A stretch of DNA of 13,681 nt from contig JAAXHR010000166.1 in assembly GCA_012270805.1 (NCBI GenBank), forward strand, positions 1-13,681. The letters are read 5' to 3'. Origin of the DNA: Dehalococcoidia bacterium. Its GTDB lineage: Bacteria > Chloroflexota > Dehalococcoidia > Lucifugimonadales > Lucifugimonadaceae. The translations under genes were made by a program, and so were the position numbers. Within the stretch, counting starts at the first letter, position 1. Each line of letters begins with the position of its first letter. Positions 6,778 through 13,288 of this stretch are shown piece after piece. The notes beneath the pieces were generated by a model. The model was not told the DNA's origin and did no database searches. It worked only from the letters and a program-made list of their open reading frames with translations.

Positions 6778-7848
6778 GTGATGAAACCTGACGGAACGGT
6801 ACAGATCGGATTCATCGGCGCCGGATGGTGGGCGACCGCCAACCACATGCCTGTTTTCGCCGGACGGGACGACGTGGAGATGACCGCGGTGTGTCGGTTG
6901 GGTGCTGATGAACTCCAACTCGTGAAAGAAACGTTTGGGTTTGTGCATGCGACCGAGAGTTACGAGGAGCTACTGGAGATCGAAGGGTTGGACGGTGTAG
7001 TGGTCGCGACTCCTCACTCATTGCACTACGAACACACGATGGCGGCGCTCAAGCGCGGATTGCATGTGATGTGCGAAAAGCCGTTGGCGACGACCGCGGC
7101 ACATGCGAGGGCGATGGTGGAGGAGGCTGACCGACAGGGAGTGCAACTGCTGATTCCGCACGGTTGGCATTACGCGCCTTACATTCAAAAAGCCAAGGAG
7201 ATCATGGAACAGAATCCGGTGGGAAACATCGAGTTCGTGATGTGCCACATGGCTTCGCCGGTTCGGAGTCTGCTTGAGGGCAAACAGTTCTTGGCGACAG
7301 GTGGTGGTGCGGGCGACAACATGTTTGAGCCCGGTGCCGAGACGTGGGCGGATCCGGTGGTTGCCGGCGGTGGATACGCGTTGGCGCAGATGACGCACTC
7401 AGCGGGTATGGCGTACTGGCTGACGGGCCTAAAGGCTGATACAGTGTTCGCTTACAACACCGCTCCAACCGCGCAGGTTGAACTTTACAACGCCTTCTCG
7501 GTGGGTTTCAAGGGCGGTGCGATCGGCACGTTTTCAGGAGCGGGCGCGTTGCCGCAGGATCAGACTTTTCAACTCGACATCCGCGTGTTCGGCGACGAGG
7601 GTGCGTTCGTGCTCGACATCGATCGGGCGCGATTGGAAGTGCAAAGGCATGATGGAGAGCACATCAAGGTTGATGTAGGGGAGGATGCCGGGGAGTACTA
7701 CGGCGGAGGGCCCCCGGACAACTTCACGGACATCCTGCTCGGAAAAGATGTTCCCAACTGGGCTCCCGGCTGGGCCGGGATGCGGGCGATCGAGATGATC
7801 GACGCCGCGTACCGGTCGGCGAAATCTGGTGTAGCTGAAAAGGTATAG
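6778..7848 (+). CDS. Gfo/Idh/MocA family oxidoreductase
   Basis: NAD(P)-dependent dehydrogenase of the glucose-fructose oxidoreductase/inositol dehydrogenase family, acting on sugars, cyclitols or related hydroxy compounds in the cytosol. Counting from GTG 6778 (356 residues), the Rossmann motif GFIGAGWWA is at 11-19, DGVVVATPHSLHYEH at 72-86, and the conserved CEKPLA (Lys101) at 99-104. The C-terminal domain has GGGYALAQMTH, with the conserved His kept but Ala where the usual Asp would be; some subfamilies show this. ATG 6781 is an equally good start. GAAAGGG (6766-6772) serves both. The gene ends only 16 bp before the response regulator, so the three genes are probably one transcript. The substrate is unknown, and why a dehydrogenase precedes a regulator pair is not explained by the sequence. 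Confidence 0.9.
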   Translation: MMKPDGTVQIGFIGAGWWATANHMPVFAGRDDVEMTAVCRLGADELQLVKETFGFVHATESYEELLEIEGLDGVVVATPHSLHYEHTMAALKRGLHVMCEKPLATTAAHARAMVEEADRQGVQLLIPHGWHYAPYIQKAKEIMEQNPVGNIEFVMCHMASPVRSLLEGKQFLATGGGAGDNMFEPGAETWADPVVAGGGYALAQMTHSAGMAYWLTGLKADTVFAYNTAPTAQVELYNAFSVGFKGGAIGTFSGAGALPQDQTFQLDIRVFGDEGAFVLDIDRARLEVQRHDGEHIKVDVGEDAGEYYGGGPPDNFTDILLGKDVPNWAPGWAGMRAIEMIDAAYRSAKSGVAEKV

Positions 7849-7864
7849 AGACAAGGGATCTCAT

Positions 7865-8587
7865 TTGACGACGAAGCGACAAGGCCAACGATCGGTTTTA
7901 GTGGTTGAGGATGACCCCGGTCTGCTCGCCACATTGGAGTTCAATCTTCAGGCGACTGGCTATCACGTCTTGACCGCTTCGGATGGTGCGACTGCACTCG
8001 ACATTCGGAGATCGAACAGCGTCGAGTTGATGATCTTGGATCTATCGTTGCCGGTTATGGGTGGGATGCAGGTCTGCAAGGCGTTGAGAGACTCTGGCGA
8101 CGCAGTGCCGATCATTATGTTGACAGCTTGGCACCAGGAGAATCAGCGCATCGATGGCCTGCGCAGCGGCGCTGACGACTATGTAGTCAAACCGTTTAGT
8201 CTGAGCGAACTGATGGCACGGGTCGAGGCTCAGTTGCGTCGGGCGCACATGTTTAACAATCTCCCGGTCAACGGTTCGGGTAGCGGGCACACCATCGAAG
8301 TTGGCGATCTGGAGATCGATCTCGTTCGCAGGTCCGCAGTTCTGGAGGGTTACGACCTAGATTTGAGGACCAAAGAGTTCGACTTGCTTGTGCATCTCGC
8401 TTCACAACCCGGCCGAGTGTTTTCGCGTTCTCAATTGTTGGAGGGCGTTTGGGGCGATGAAAGCTCTGGTGGATCGCGGACGATCGATGTTCACGTTTCG
8501 TTGCTGAGGCGCAAGTTGGAGGCCGATCCTTCTAACCCGGCTCATCTTTTGACTGTGAGGGGTGTCGGGTATCGCTTCGTACCGTGA
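7865..8587 (+). CDS. OmpR/PhoB-family response regulator
   Basis: DNA-binding response regulator of 240 residues. The receiver domain (about 10-125) has acidic Glu15-Asp16-Asp17, phosphoacceptor Asp59 in MILDLSLPVMGG, Thr87 and Lys109 in YVVKPFS. A short linker leads to a winged-helix domain (about 148-240) with TKEFDLLVHLASQPGRVFSR, the SRTIDVHVSLLRRKL recognition helix and the closing VRGVGYRFVP, all typical of the OmpR/PhoB class. The TTG start is preceded by AAGGG 7 nt upstream. The gene lies 16 bp after the oxidoreductase and 3 bp before its partner kinase. The PhoR-like kinase and a pstS start 4.7 kb downstream suggest control of phosphate genes, but the class also covers other signals. 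Confidence 0.95.
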   Translation: MTTKRQGQRSVLVVEDDPGLLATLEFNLQATGYHVLTASDGATALDIRRSNSVELMILDLSLPVMGGMQVCKALRDSGDAVPIIMLTAWHQENQRIDGLRSGADDYVVKPFSLSELMARVEAQLRRAHMFNNLPVNGSGSGHTIEVGDLEIDLVRRSAVLEGYDLDLRTKEFDLLVHLASQPGRVFSRSQLLEGVWGDESSGGSRTIDVHVSLLRRKLEADPSNPAHLLTVRGVGYRFVP

Positions 8588-8590
8588 CCG

Positions 8591-9955
8591 ATGCTCGATC
8601 GATGCAGAATCTTGGACTTCATACCGCTTAGATGGCGCTACGCGACCGCGGCGGCGTTGCCGTTAGTGATCGGATGGTCACTGTACGGAGTTTTGGGCTG
8701 GTGGGTGATGGCGGTGTGTTCGATAGTCGCGGTCATCATCGTGTGGCTTATCGGTCATCGGCAGATGCTCTTCTTCATTCGGACTGCCACCGGGATCATT
8801 CGGACTAGGTCGATAGACCGCAGAAACCGACTGGAGATAGAAGGTCCGCCTGAGCAGCAGCGGATCCTCAACGCCGTCAACCGTCTCGCCGACAGTGTCG
8901 AACTCACGCTCTCGGAATCTGATCGGAACCGCCGGTATCAGGAGACGATTCTGAACGAGATTACGGTCGGGATTCTGGTTGTGGACGAGAATGGGATTTT
9001 GCAGTACGCCAATCCGGCTGTGTGCAGGATGCTGCGGTTTGATTTCTCGCCTCGTGGGGCAGGTCCAACGCCGCTGGCTGCGAAGGTCAACATTTATGAG
9101 ATCAACGAGGCGGTGGCTATGAGCGCAACGGCAGGGGAGACGGTGCGTCGAAGCGTGGAGTTGTACAACACGCACCGGCACTTGGAACTTTATTCGCGGC
9201 CTTTGCCGCCGGACGAGGGCGGCGTGAGGCGAGCTATGGTCATCATCAATGATCGCACCGACGAGTATCGGCTTAGTGTAGCGATGCGGGAATTTGTCGC
9301 GAACGCGTCGCACGAGCTACGCACACCCATCGCTTCGATTCAGGCATCGGTTGACACGTTGAAGCTGGGGGCCGAGTTGCCGCCGGAAGTCATCGAACAG
9401 TTTCTGGACCGCATAGACGACGGTACGCAACGCATGACGGCCTTGGTCAATGAGCTAATGGAGCTGACGTTGCTCGAATCAGGACGCTCGCCAGTTCACT
9501 TCCAGATGACGGATGCTGCGGAACTGATTGCTTCAGTCATGAAGAGTCATGGCCCAGTTGGGATACGCTCGGATCACGAATTCTCGACCGAAATTGCGGA
9601 TGACCTGCCGGATGTGTTGATCGATAGACCGAAGATCGAGCGGGCAATTGGGAATCTGTTGATCAATGCCCAGAAGTTCACTCCACCGGGCGGAACGATC
9701 AAGCTCGGCTGCAAGAAGGACGGAGAGTTCGTCGCTTATTCGGTCCAAGATTCAGGTGAAGGGATCGATCCGGAAGAGACGCCGCACGTCTTCGAACGCT
9801 TTTACAAATCGCACCGGTCATCGGGTGACAGGACCGGTTTCGGATTGGGGCTTGCAATTACGAAAAACATCGTTGAGATCCACAATGGAACGGTGGAAGT
9901 GGAGAGCGTGGTAGGTGAGGGATCAACGTTCACGGTGCGGTTGCCGATCTCGTAA
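8591..9955 (+). CDS. PhoR-like sensor histidine kinase with PAS domain
   Basis: Membrane sensor kinase of 454 residues. Two hydrophobic helices (about 17-33 and 36-55) are joined by only a few residues, so there is almost no outside sensor domain. A HAMP-like or linker helix (about 60-118) is followed by a PAS domain (about 117-225, with ITVGILVVDENGILQYANPA). HisKA carries phosphoacceptor His241 in NASHELRTP. The ATPase domain has the N box NLLINAQKFTP (Asn355, Asn359), DSGEGI (387-392), the F box HVFERFYK and GFGLGLAI (416-423). All catalytic motifs are intact. The layout matches PhoR, which senses through the Pst transporter/PhoU and not through an outside domain (family knowledge). The ATG lies 3 bp after the regulator stop with no strong Shine-Dalgarno, which suggests translational coupling. 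Confidence 0.94.
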   Translation: MLDRCRILDFIPLRWRYATAAALPLVIGWSLYGVLGWWVMAVCSIVAVIIVWLIGHRQMLFFIRTATGIIRTRSIDRRNRLEIEGPPEQQRILNAVNRLADSVELTLSESDRNRRYQETILNEITVGILVVDENGILQYANPAVCRMLRFDFSPRGAGPTPLAAKVNIYEINEAVAMSATAGETVRRSVELYNTHRHLELYSRPLPPDEGGVRRAMVIINDRTDEYRLSVAMREFVANASHELRTPIASIQASVDTLKLGAELPPEVIEQFLDRIDDGTQRMTALVNELMELTLLESGRSPVHFQMTDAAELIASVMKSHGPVGIRSDHEFSTEIADDLPDVLIDRPKIERAIGNLLINAQKFTPPGGTIKLGCKKDGEFVAYSVQDSGEGIDPEETPHVFERFYKSHRSSGDRTGFGLGLAITKNIVEIHNGTVEVESVVGEGSTFTVRLPIS

Positions 9956-9976
9956 TTTTGTCTGTTCACCCTCACT

Positions 9977-9992
9977 CCCGGTTCAGTCCGGG
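9977..9992. repeat. Hairpin after the sensor kinase, possible terminator
   Basis: CCCGG (9977-9981) and CCGGG (9988-9992) pair around TTCAGT, 22 bp past the kinase stop. CACCCTCACT lies just before it, similar to the lead of the other intergenic hairpins. No T-run follows, so termination is uncertain. Confidence 0.4.
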
Positions 9993-10097
9993 GCGGGCAC
10001 CAAACCCTCTCGCACGGATGAGACCATCGCTATTCCTCGATATTCAGGGGAAATTGAAGGGGTTTTCACATCATCCGTCGTTCGGAGCAACACGAAA

Positions 10098-10115
10098 ATG
10101 TCAATAAAATGCACC
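10098..10115 (+). promoter_or_regulatory. Pho-box-like sequence upstream of the LRR gene
   Basis: ATGTCAATAAAATGCACC resembles the E. coli Pho box at 11 of 18 positions by eye. TGTCA at 10099 and TGCAC at 10110 are spaced 11 bp apart, as PhoB half-sites are. It lies 62 bp before the GTG start of the LRR gene and downstream of the phoBR-like pair. The Chloroflexota Pho box is not known to me, so this is a candidate only. Confidence 0.25.
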
Positions 10116-10121
10116 TGTTTG

Positions 10122-10155
10122 CCACAATTTCGACATGCATTGAGATGCATTGTGG
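10122..10155. repeat. Tandem ATGCATTG repeat within CCACAAT/ATTGTGG inverted arms
   Basis: ATGCATTG occurs at 10135-10142 and again at 10145-10152, one helical turn apart. CCACAAT (10122-10128) and ATTGTGG (10149-10155) are inverted arms around the first copy. GATGCATTGTG recurs at 13204-13214, upstream of pstS. The position 22 bp before the LRR start suggests a regulator site. Confidence 0.35.
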
Positions 10156-10164
10156 TAATGTCTT

Positions 10165-10170
10165 GAGGAG
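10165..10170 (+). promoter_or_regulatory. Shine-Dalgarno for GTG 10177 of the LRR gene
   Basis: GAGGAG lies 6 nt before GTG 10177 and supports the long frame of the LRR gene. It competes with a second strong site, GGAGGGG at 10382-10388, discussed under the short frame at 10397. Confidence 0.5.
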
Positions 10171-10176
10171 AATTCG

Positions 10177-12828
10177 GTGAACGCGGTCCAGATGAAGCGC
10201 ACGACGGCGATTTGGGGCGGAGTGTTTTCGTTACTCGCGAGCGGTGCTACACGGATTTACAGCATGAACATGGGCCTTCACAATAAAGCTTCGAGCGTCT
10301 CGATGCTTCCCGACCTGGGATTGGTCGGAAGTCTCATCAGGTATAGGACCAGCGTAAATTTTGAATATTTGTTGGATAAATGGAGGGGATACAGCCATGA
10401 TGGCCCCGCGGCGGCGATACGCATTCGGCGATTCCATGTTTGGGCGCTGACGATCATAGCGGTGCTTCTGTTATGCACCACTCACGATGCCGAGAGACTG
10501 CAAGCACAGACAACGCTGACCGATAGGCAGATTCTCGAAGCCCTCTACGACGCGACGGGTGGCGCCAACTGGACGGACAACTCGGGCTGGAAAGGTCCCG
10601 GGGCGGTCTGTACCTGGTACGGCATCAGATGCGAAAGCAACGAGGTCCGTGTTCTATCTCTCAGAGGCAACAATCTCTTGGGCCCGATCCCGTCTGAACT
10701 GGGCAACCTATCCGGTTTGGAGAGGCTGATTCTTGCGGAGAACCAGCTGACAGGCTCGATTCCTTCCTCGTTGGGGCAACTGACTTCCCTGACTTTCCTG
10801 TCTCTTTGGGCCAACCAGCTTACGGACCCGATCCCGTCTGAACTGGGCAATCTGCAGAACCTGACTCAACTGTGGATCAACCGCAACAATCTATCGGGCC
10901 CGATCCCGCCTGAACTGGGCACCCTGTCCGGTTTGGAGAGGTTGAGTCTTGCAGCTAACCAACTGACGGGCTCGATCCCGCCTGAACTGGGCGATCTGGC
11001 GAACCTGACTCATCTGTGGATCAACGGCAACAATCTATCGGGCTCGATCCCGCCTGAATTGGGCAACCTGTCCGGTTTGGAGAGGCTGAGTCTTGCAGCT
11101 AACCAACTGACGGGCTCGATCCCGCCTGAACTGGGCAACCTGTCCAGTTTGGAGGGGCTGAGTCTCGCGGAGAACCAGCTGACGGGCCCGATCCCGCCTG
11201 AACTGGGCAACCTGTCCAGTTTGGAGGGGCTGAGTCTCGCGGAGAACCAGCTGACGGGTTCGATTCCTTCCTCGTTGGGGCAACTGACTTCTCTAACTTT
11301 TCTGTCTCTTTGGGGCAACCGGCTTGCAGGCTCGATCCCGTCTGAACTGGGCAGGCTGTCCAGTTTGGAGAGACTAAATCTTTCGGACAACCAACTGACG
11401 GGCTCGATTCCATCCTGGTTGGGGCAACTGACTTCTCTAACTTTGCTGTCTCTTTGGACCAACCAGCTTACAGGCCCGATCCCGTCTGAACTGGGCAATC
11501 TGACGAATCTGACTGGATTGTATCTCGGCAGAAACCGGCTGACTGGCTCGATTCCTGCCTCGTTGGGACAACTGACTTTGCTAACTTTCCTGGGTCTTTT
11601 CACCAACCAGCTTACAGGCTCAATCCCGTCTGAACTGGGCAGCCTGACCAGTTTGCAGAGACTGAATCTTTCCAACAACCAGCTTACGGGCCCGATTCCG
11701 TCTGAACTGGGCGATCTGACGAACCTGACTCAGCTGTGGATCAACGGCAACAATCTATCGGGCTCGATCCCGCCTGAATTGGGCAACCTGTCCAGTTTGG
11801 AGAGGCTGAATCTTGCACACAACCAGCTGACGGGCGATGTCCCCGACCTCAACAACGTTCCCCTGTCCTGGCTCGGCCTGGGCGGTAACGACCTTAATCT
11901 CAGCTGGGACACGTTCGCGTCAACCGGCCCTGTCAATCTCGAGACTAAGAGCAACTCTATGGAGCGTCTCTATCTCAACGACAGCGGCATCGAGGGTGAG
12001 ATCCCGGACTGGGTCGGCGACGTTCACACCCATTTGGCAATGCTCTGGTTGCAGAACAACAGCCTCACCGGCCAGATTCCGGCGAACTTTGCCAATCTGA
12101 CGGAACTTGCTGACCTGCGGCTGGCAGGCAACATGCTCACCGGTAACTTGGATGCCCTGACAGGGTTGACATATGTGACCGTATCTGCCACCGAAGCCTT
12201 ATCCAACCGGGGGCTTTCGACTCAGGTAGGGGGCACGTCCTCCCTCGTCAAGATCACATTGCCCGAAGACGCGGACGCGACGCGATCCATCGTCCGATTG
12301 ACCGCTCCACAAACCCCCGATCTCGAAGACATCCACATACCTTCGCACAACCGATACGCCGGAATCCTCAGCTTATTGACTGAAGTTTCGGCCCTCGACA
12401 TCACTCTGTACCTCCGCGACGATCGAGGCATCAGGGTCGACGGAACGCCAGATGCTCCGACAGTCGTCTGTTTCGCTGTTCCCGCGACATACGCGGACCA
12501 AGAGGTGGTAGTGCTCAAATTCGACAGCGATGACTGGGAGTATCTCGAATCTGCCGATCCGCCCTCGGGCTTCCATCCGGGTACTGGCAGCATCGCGGTC
12601 TGCGGCATGACCGAGAGCTTATCGCTGTTTGTTCCTGCAGTGGTTGAAGTTACTCCGGGAGGAGCGGCAGTGCCCACTGCGATGCCGGAAGAGGAACCTA
12701 CTCCTCCCGACACTGGAGGCTCCGTGCCGTCCGGAAGCGGGTTGTTGATATTCGTGATCTTCGGAGTTGCCTTGACGTTCGTGGGAGTGTCGCTGACCAA
12801 AGCGTTCAGGAAGCGCGGGTTGATTTAG
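10177..12828 (+). CDS. Secreted/surface leucine-rich-repeat protein with C-terminal PDTGG-membrane anchor
   Basis: An 883-codon protein. An unusual stretch of about 85 residues precedes the export signal, whose hydrophobic core is at about 88-100 (VWALTIIAVLLLC). Residues 115-156 form an LRR N-terminal cap (ALYDATGGANWTDNSGW, CTWYGIRC). Sixteen exact 24-residue repeats of the plant-like LxxLxLxxNxLtGxIPxeLG type fill 157-540. A shorter seventeenth and two or three divergent repeats reach about 660. A beta-rich region follows. The end has a Pro/Thr/Glu stretch, PPDTGG (843-848), a hydrophobic helix (about 855-872) and basic KAFRKRGLI, the layout of a sorting or membrane anchor. Such repeats usually bind proteins or glycans outside the cell; the ligand is unknown. 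Several 72-bp units are nearly identical in DNA. The start is uncertain, see the frame at 10397. Confidence 0.88.
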   Translation: MNAVQMKRTTAIWGGVFSLLASGATRIYSMNMGLHNKASSVSMLPDLGLVGSLIRYRTSVNFEYLLDKWRGYSHDGPAAAIRIRRFHVWALTIIAVLLLCTTHDAERLQAQTTLTDRQILEALYDATGGANWTDNSGWKGPGAVCTWYGIRCESNEVRVLSLRGNNLLGPIPSELGNLSGLERLILAENQLTGSIPSSLGQLTSLTFLSLWANQLTDPIPSELGNLQNLTQLWINRNNLSGPIPPELGTLSGLERLSLAANQLTGSIPPELGDLANLTHLWINGNNLSGSIPPELGNLSGLERLSLAANQLTGSIPPELGNLSSLEGLSLAENQLTGPIPPELGNLSSLEGLSLAENQLTGSIPSSLGQLTSLTFLSLWGNRLAGSIPSELGRLSSLERLNLSDNQLTGSIPSWLGQLTSLTLLSLWTNQLTGPIPSELGNLTNLTGLYLGRNRLTGSIPASLGQLTLLTFLGLFTNQLTGSIPSELGSLTSLQRLNLSNNQLTGPIPSELGDLTNLTQLWINGNNLSGSIPPELGNLSSLERLNLAHNQLTGDVPDLNNVPLSWLGLGGNDLNLSWDTFASTGPVNLETKSNSMERLYLNDSGIEGEIPDWVGDVHTHLAMLWLQNNSLTGQIPANFANLTELADLRLAGNMLTGNLDALTGLTYVTVSATEALSNRGLSTQVGGTSSLVKITLPEDADATRSIVRLTAPQTPDLEDIHIPSHNRYAGILSLLTEVSALDITLYLRDDRGIRVDGTPDAPTVVCFAVPATYADQEVVVLKFDSDDWEYLESADPPSGFHPGTGSIAVCGMTESLSLFVPAVVEVTPGGAAVPTAMPEEEPTPPDTGGSVPSGSGLLIFVIFGVALTFVGVSLTKAFRKRGLI
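10310..10328. repeat. Small hairpin in the 5' part of the LRR frame
   Basis: CCGACC and GGTCGG pair around a 7-nt loop, 54-69 bp before the second ribosome-binding-site-like sequence. If the region 10177-10396 is untranslated leader, this could be a leader structure. If it is coding, it has no evident role. Confidence 0.25.
10397..10450 (+). other. Short frame with strong ribosome binding site overlapping the LRR signal region
   Basis: GGAGGGG (10382-10388) lies 8 nt before tandem ATG codons at 10397 and 10400. This frame codes 17 residues rich in Arg (APRRRYAF) and stops at TGA 10448-10450. It is one frame away from the LRR signal peptide, which begins a few codons later. An AT-rich promoter-like stretch (10357-10381) lies just upstream. 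It may be a leader peptide, or the original start of the LRR gene separated from it by a frameshift. Confidence 0.35.
11117..11258 (+). repeat. Exact 70-bp tandem duplication inside the LRR array
   Basis: Bases 11117-11186 recur without change at 11189-11258, at a period of 72 bp, which is one 24-residue repeat. The copies code the ENQLTG repeats at positions 8 and 9 of the array. Other units (for example 11005-11076 and 11725-11796) are also close copies. This points to recent unit duplication or gene conversion. Confidence 0.8.
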
Positions 12829-12911
12829 GGCATCTCAAATCCCTCTCCATTTCGCCAAGGGAGCACGCCGAGAGTGCGCGGCGGATCATGATCTAAACCG
12901 CCTTAAATGCC

Positions 12912-12957
12912 CCCTTGAGCATCGAGGGAGATGGAATGGTGTTCCCCATGATGGGAA
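12912..12957. repeat. Two adjacent degenerate hairpins of the intergenic repeat type
   Basis: CCCTTGA/TCGAGGG (12912-12928, one wobble) is followed by TTCCC/GGGAA (12942-12957). Both recall decayed copies of the CTCTCCC/GGGAGAG element seen at 4683 and 13032. The relation is a judgement by eye. Confidence 0.35.
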
Positions 12958-13031
12958 AGGGCCGAAGTGAGGGCGGATGTCTTCGAAAACGCGCGGATTC
13001 ATGCCGACAGCCATTTCCCAACTTGCCATCT

Positions 13032-13067
13032 TCACCCTCGGCCTCTCCCATCAAGAGAGGGGGAGGC
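13032..13067. repeat. Dispersed intergenic hairpin repeat, copy 2
   Basis: The element starts with TCACCCTCGGC and shares CTCTCCCATCAAG with the copy at 4683-4715. GCCTCTCCC (13041-13049) pairs with GGGGGAGGC (13059-13067), with one wobble pair. It lies in the gap between the LRR gene and pstS. Confidence 0.6.
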
Positions 13068-13288
13068 ATAAGTGCGCTGCCAGTATGTACACAATCTCGG
13101 TTTCACGAGTTTGCAGAAACAACATCAGCTTTTCAAGAGCCTCTTCTAAGAAGGCGGTAAAGGCGTACTCCTGGCGGGGATGTAAATCGAAATTAAACAA
13201 CGTGATGCATTGTGATTCTTCGGGGGGTGCGCAACTGCGTGCTCCTGAACGTTGAAAAACGAATTGATATCAGGAGACCCGAAACCCG

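Larger units (their letters stand above)
12829..13288. other. Intergenic region with several degenerate hairpins, upstream of pstS
   Basis: This 460-bp gap holds no credible gene. It contains GC-rich hairpin elements at about 12841-12863, 12912-12928 (CCCTTGA/TCGAGGG with one mismatch), 12942-12957 (TTCCC/GGGAA) and 13041-13067. The last 110 bp are more AT-rich and probably hold the pstS promoter. TAAA at 13183 and 13194 is 11 bp apart, and GATGCATTGTG lies at 13204-13214. Confidence 0.55.

Noticed and set aside
6640..6948. N-terminal extension of the histidine phosphatase by 103 residues
   Set aside because: It would overlap the divergent oxidoreductase, covers the intergenic palindrome, and would push the RHG motif far from the N-terminus, where this family normally has it.
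8678..9313. 211-codon minus-strand frame opposite the histidine kinase
   Set aside because: The plus strand codes an intact kinase with all motifs; the antisense frame is a composition shadow.
11010..11678. 222-codon minus-strand open frame opposite the LRR array
   Set aside because: It is the antisense reading of the 72-bp repeats, repeating the same phrase with no start signal or known fold. The plus-strand LRR protein explains the sequence fully.
12915..13255. Two overlapping plus-strand frames of 81 and 92 codons before pstS
   Set aside because: They run through hairpin repeats, have no ribosome binding site and no recognisable motif.
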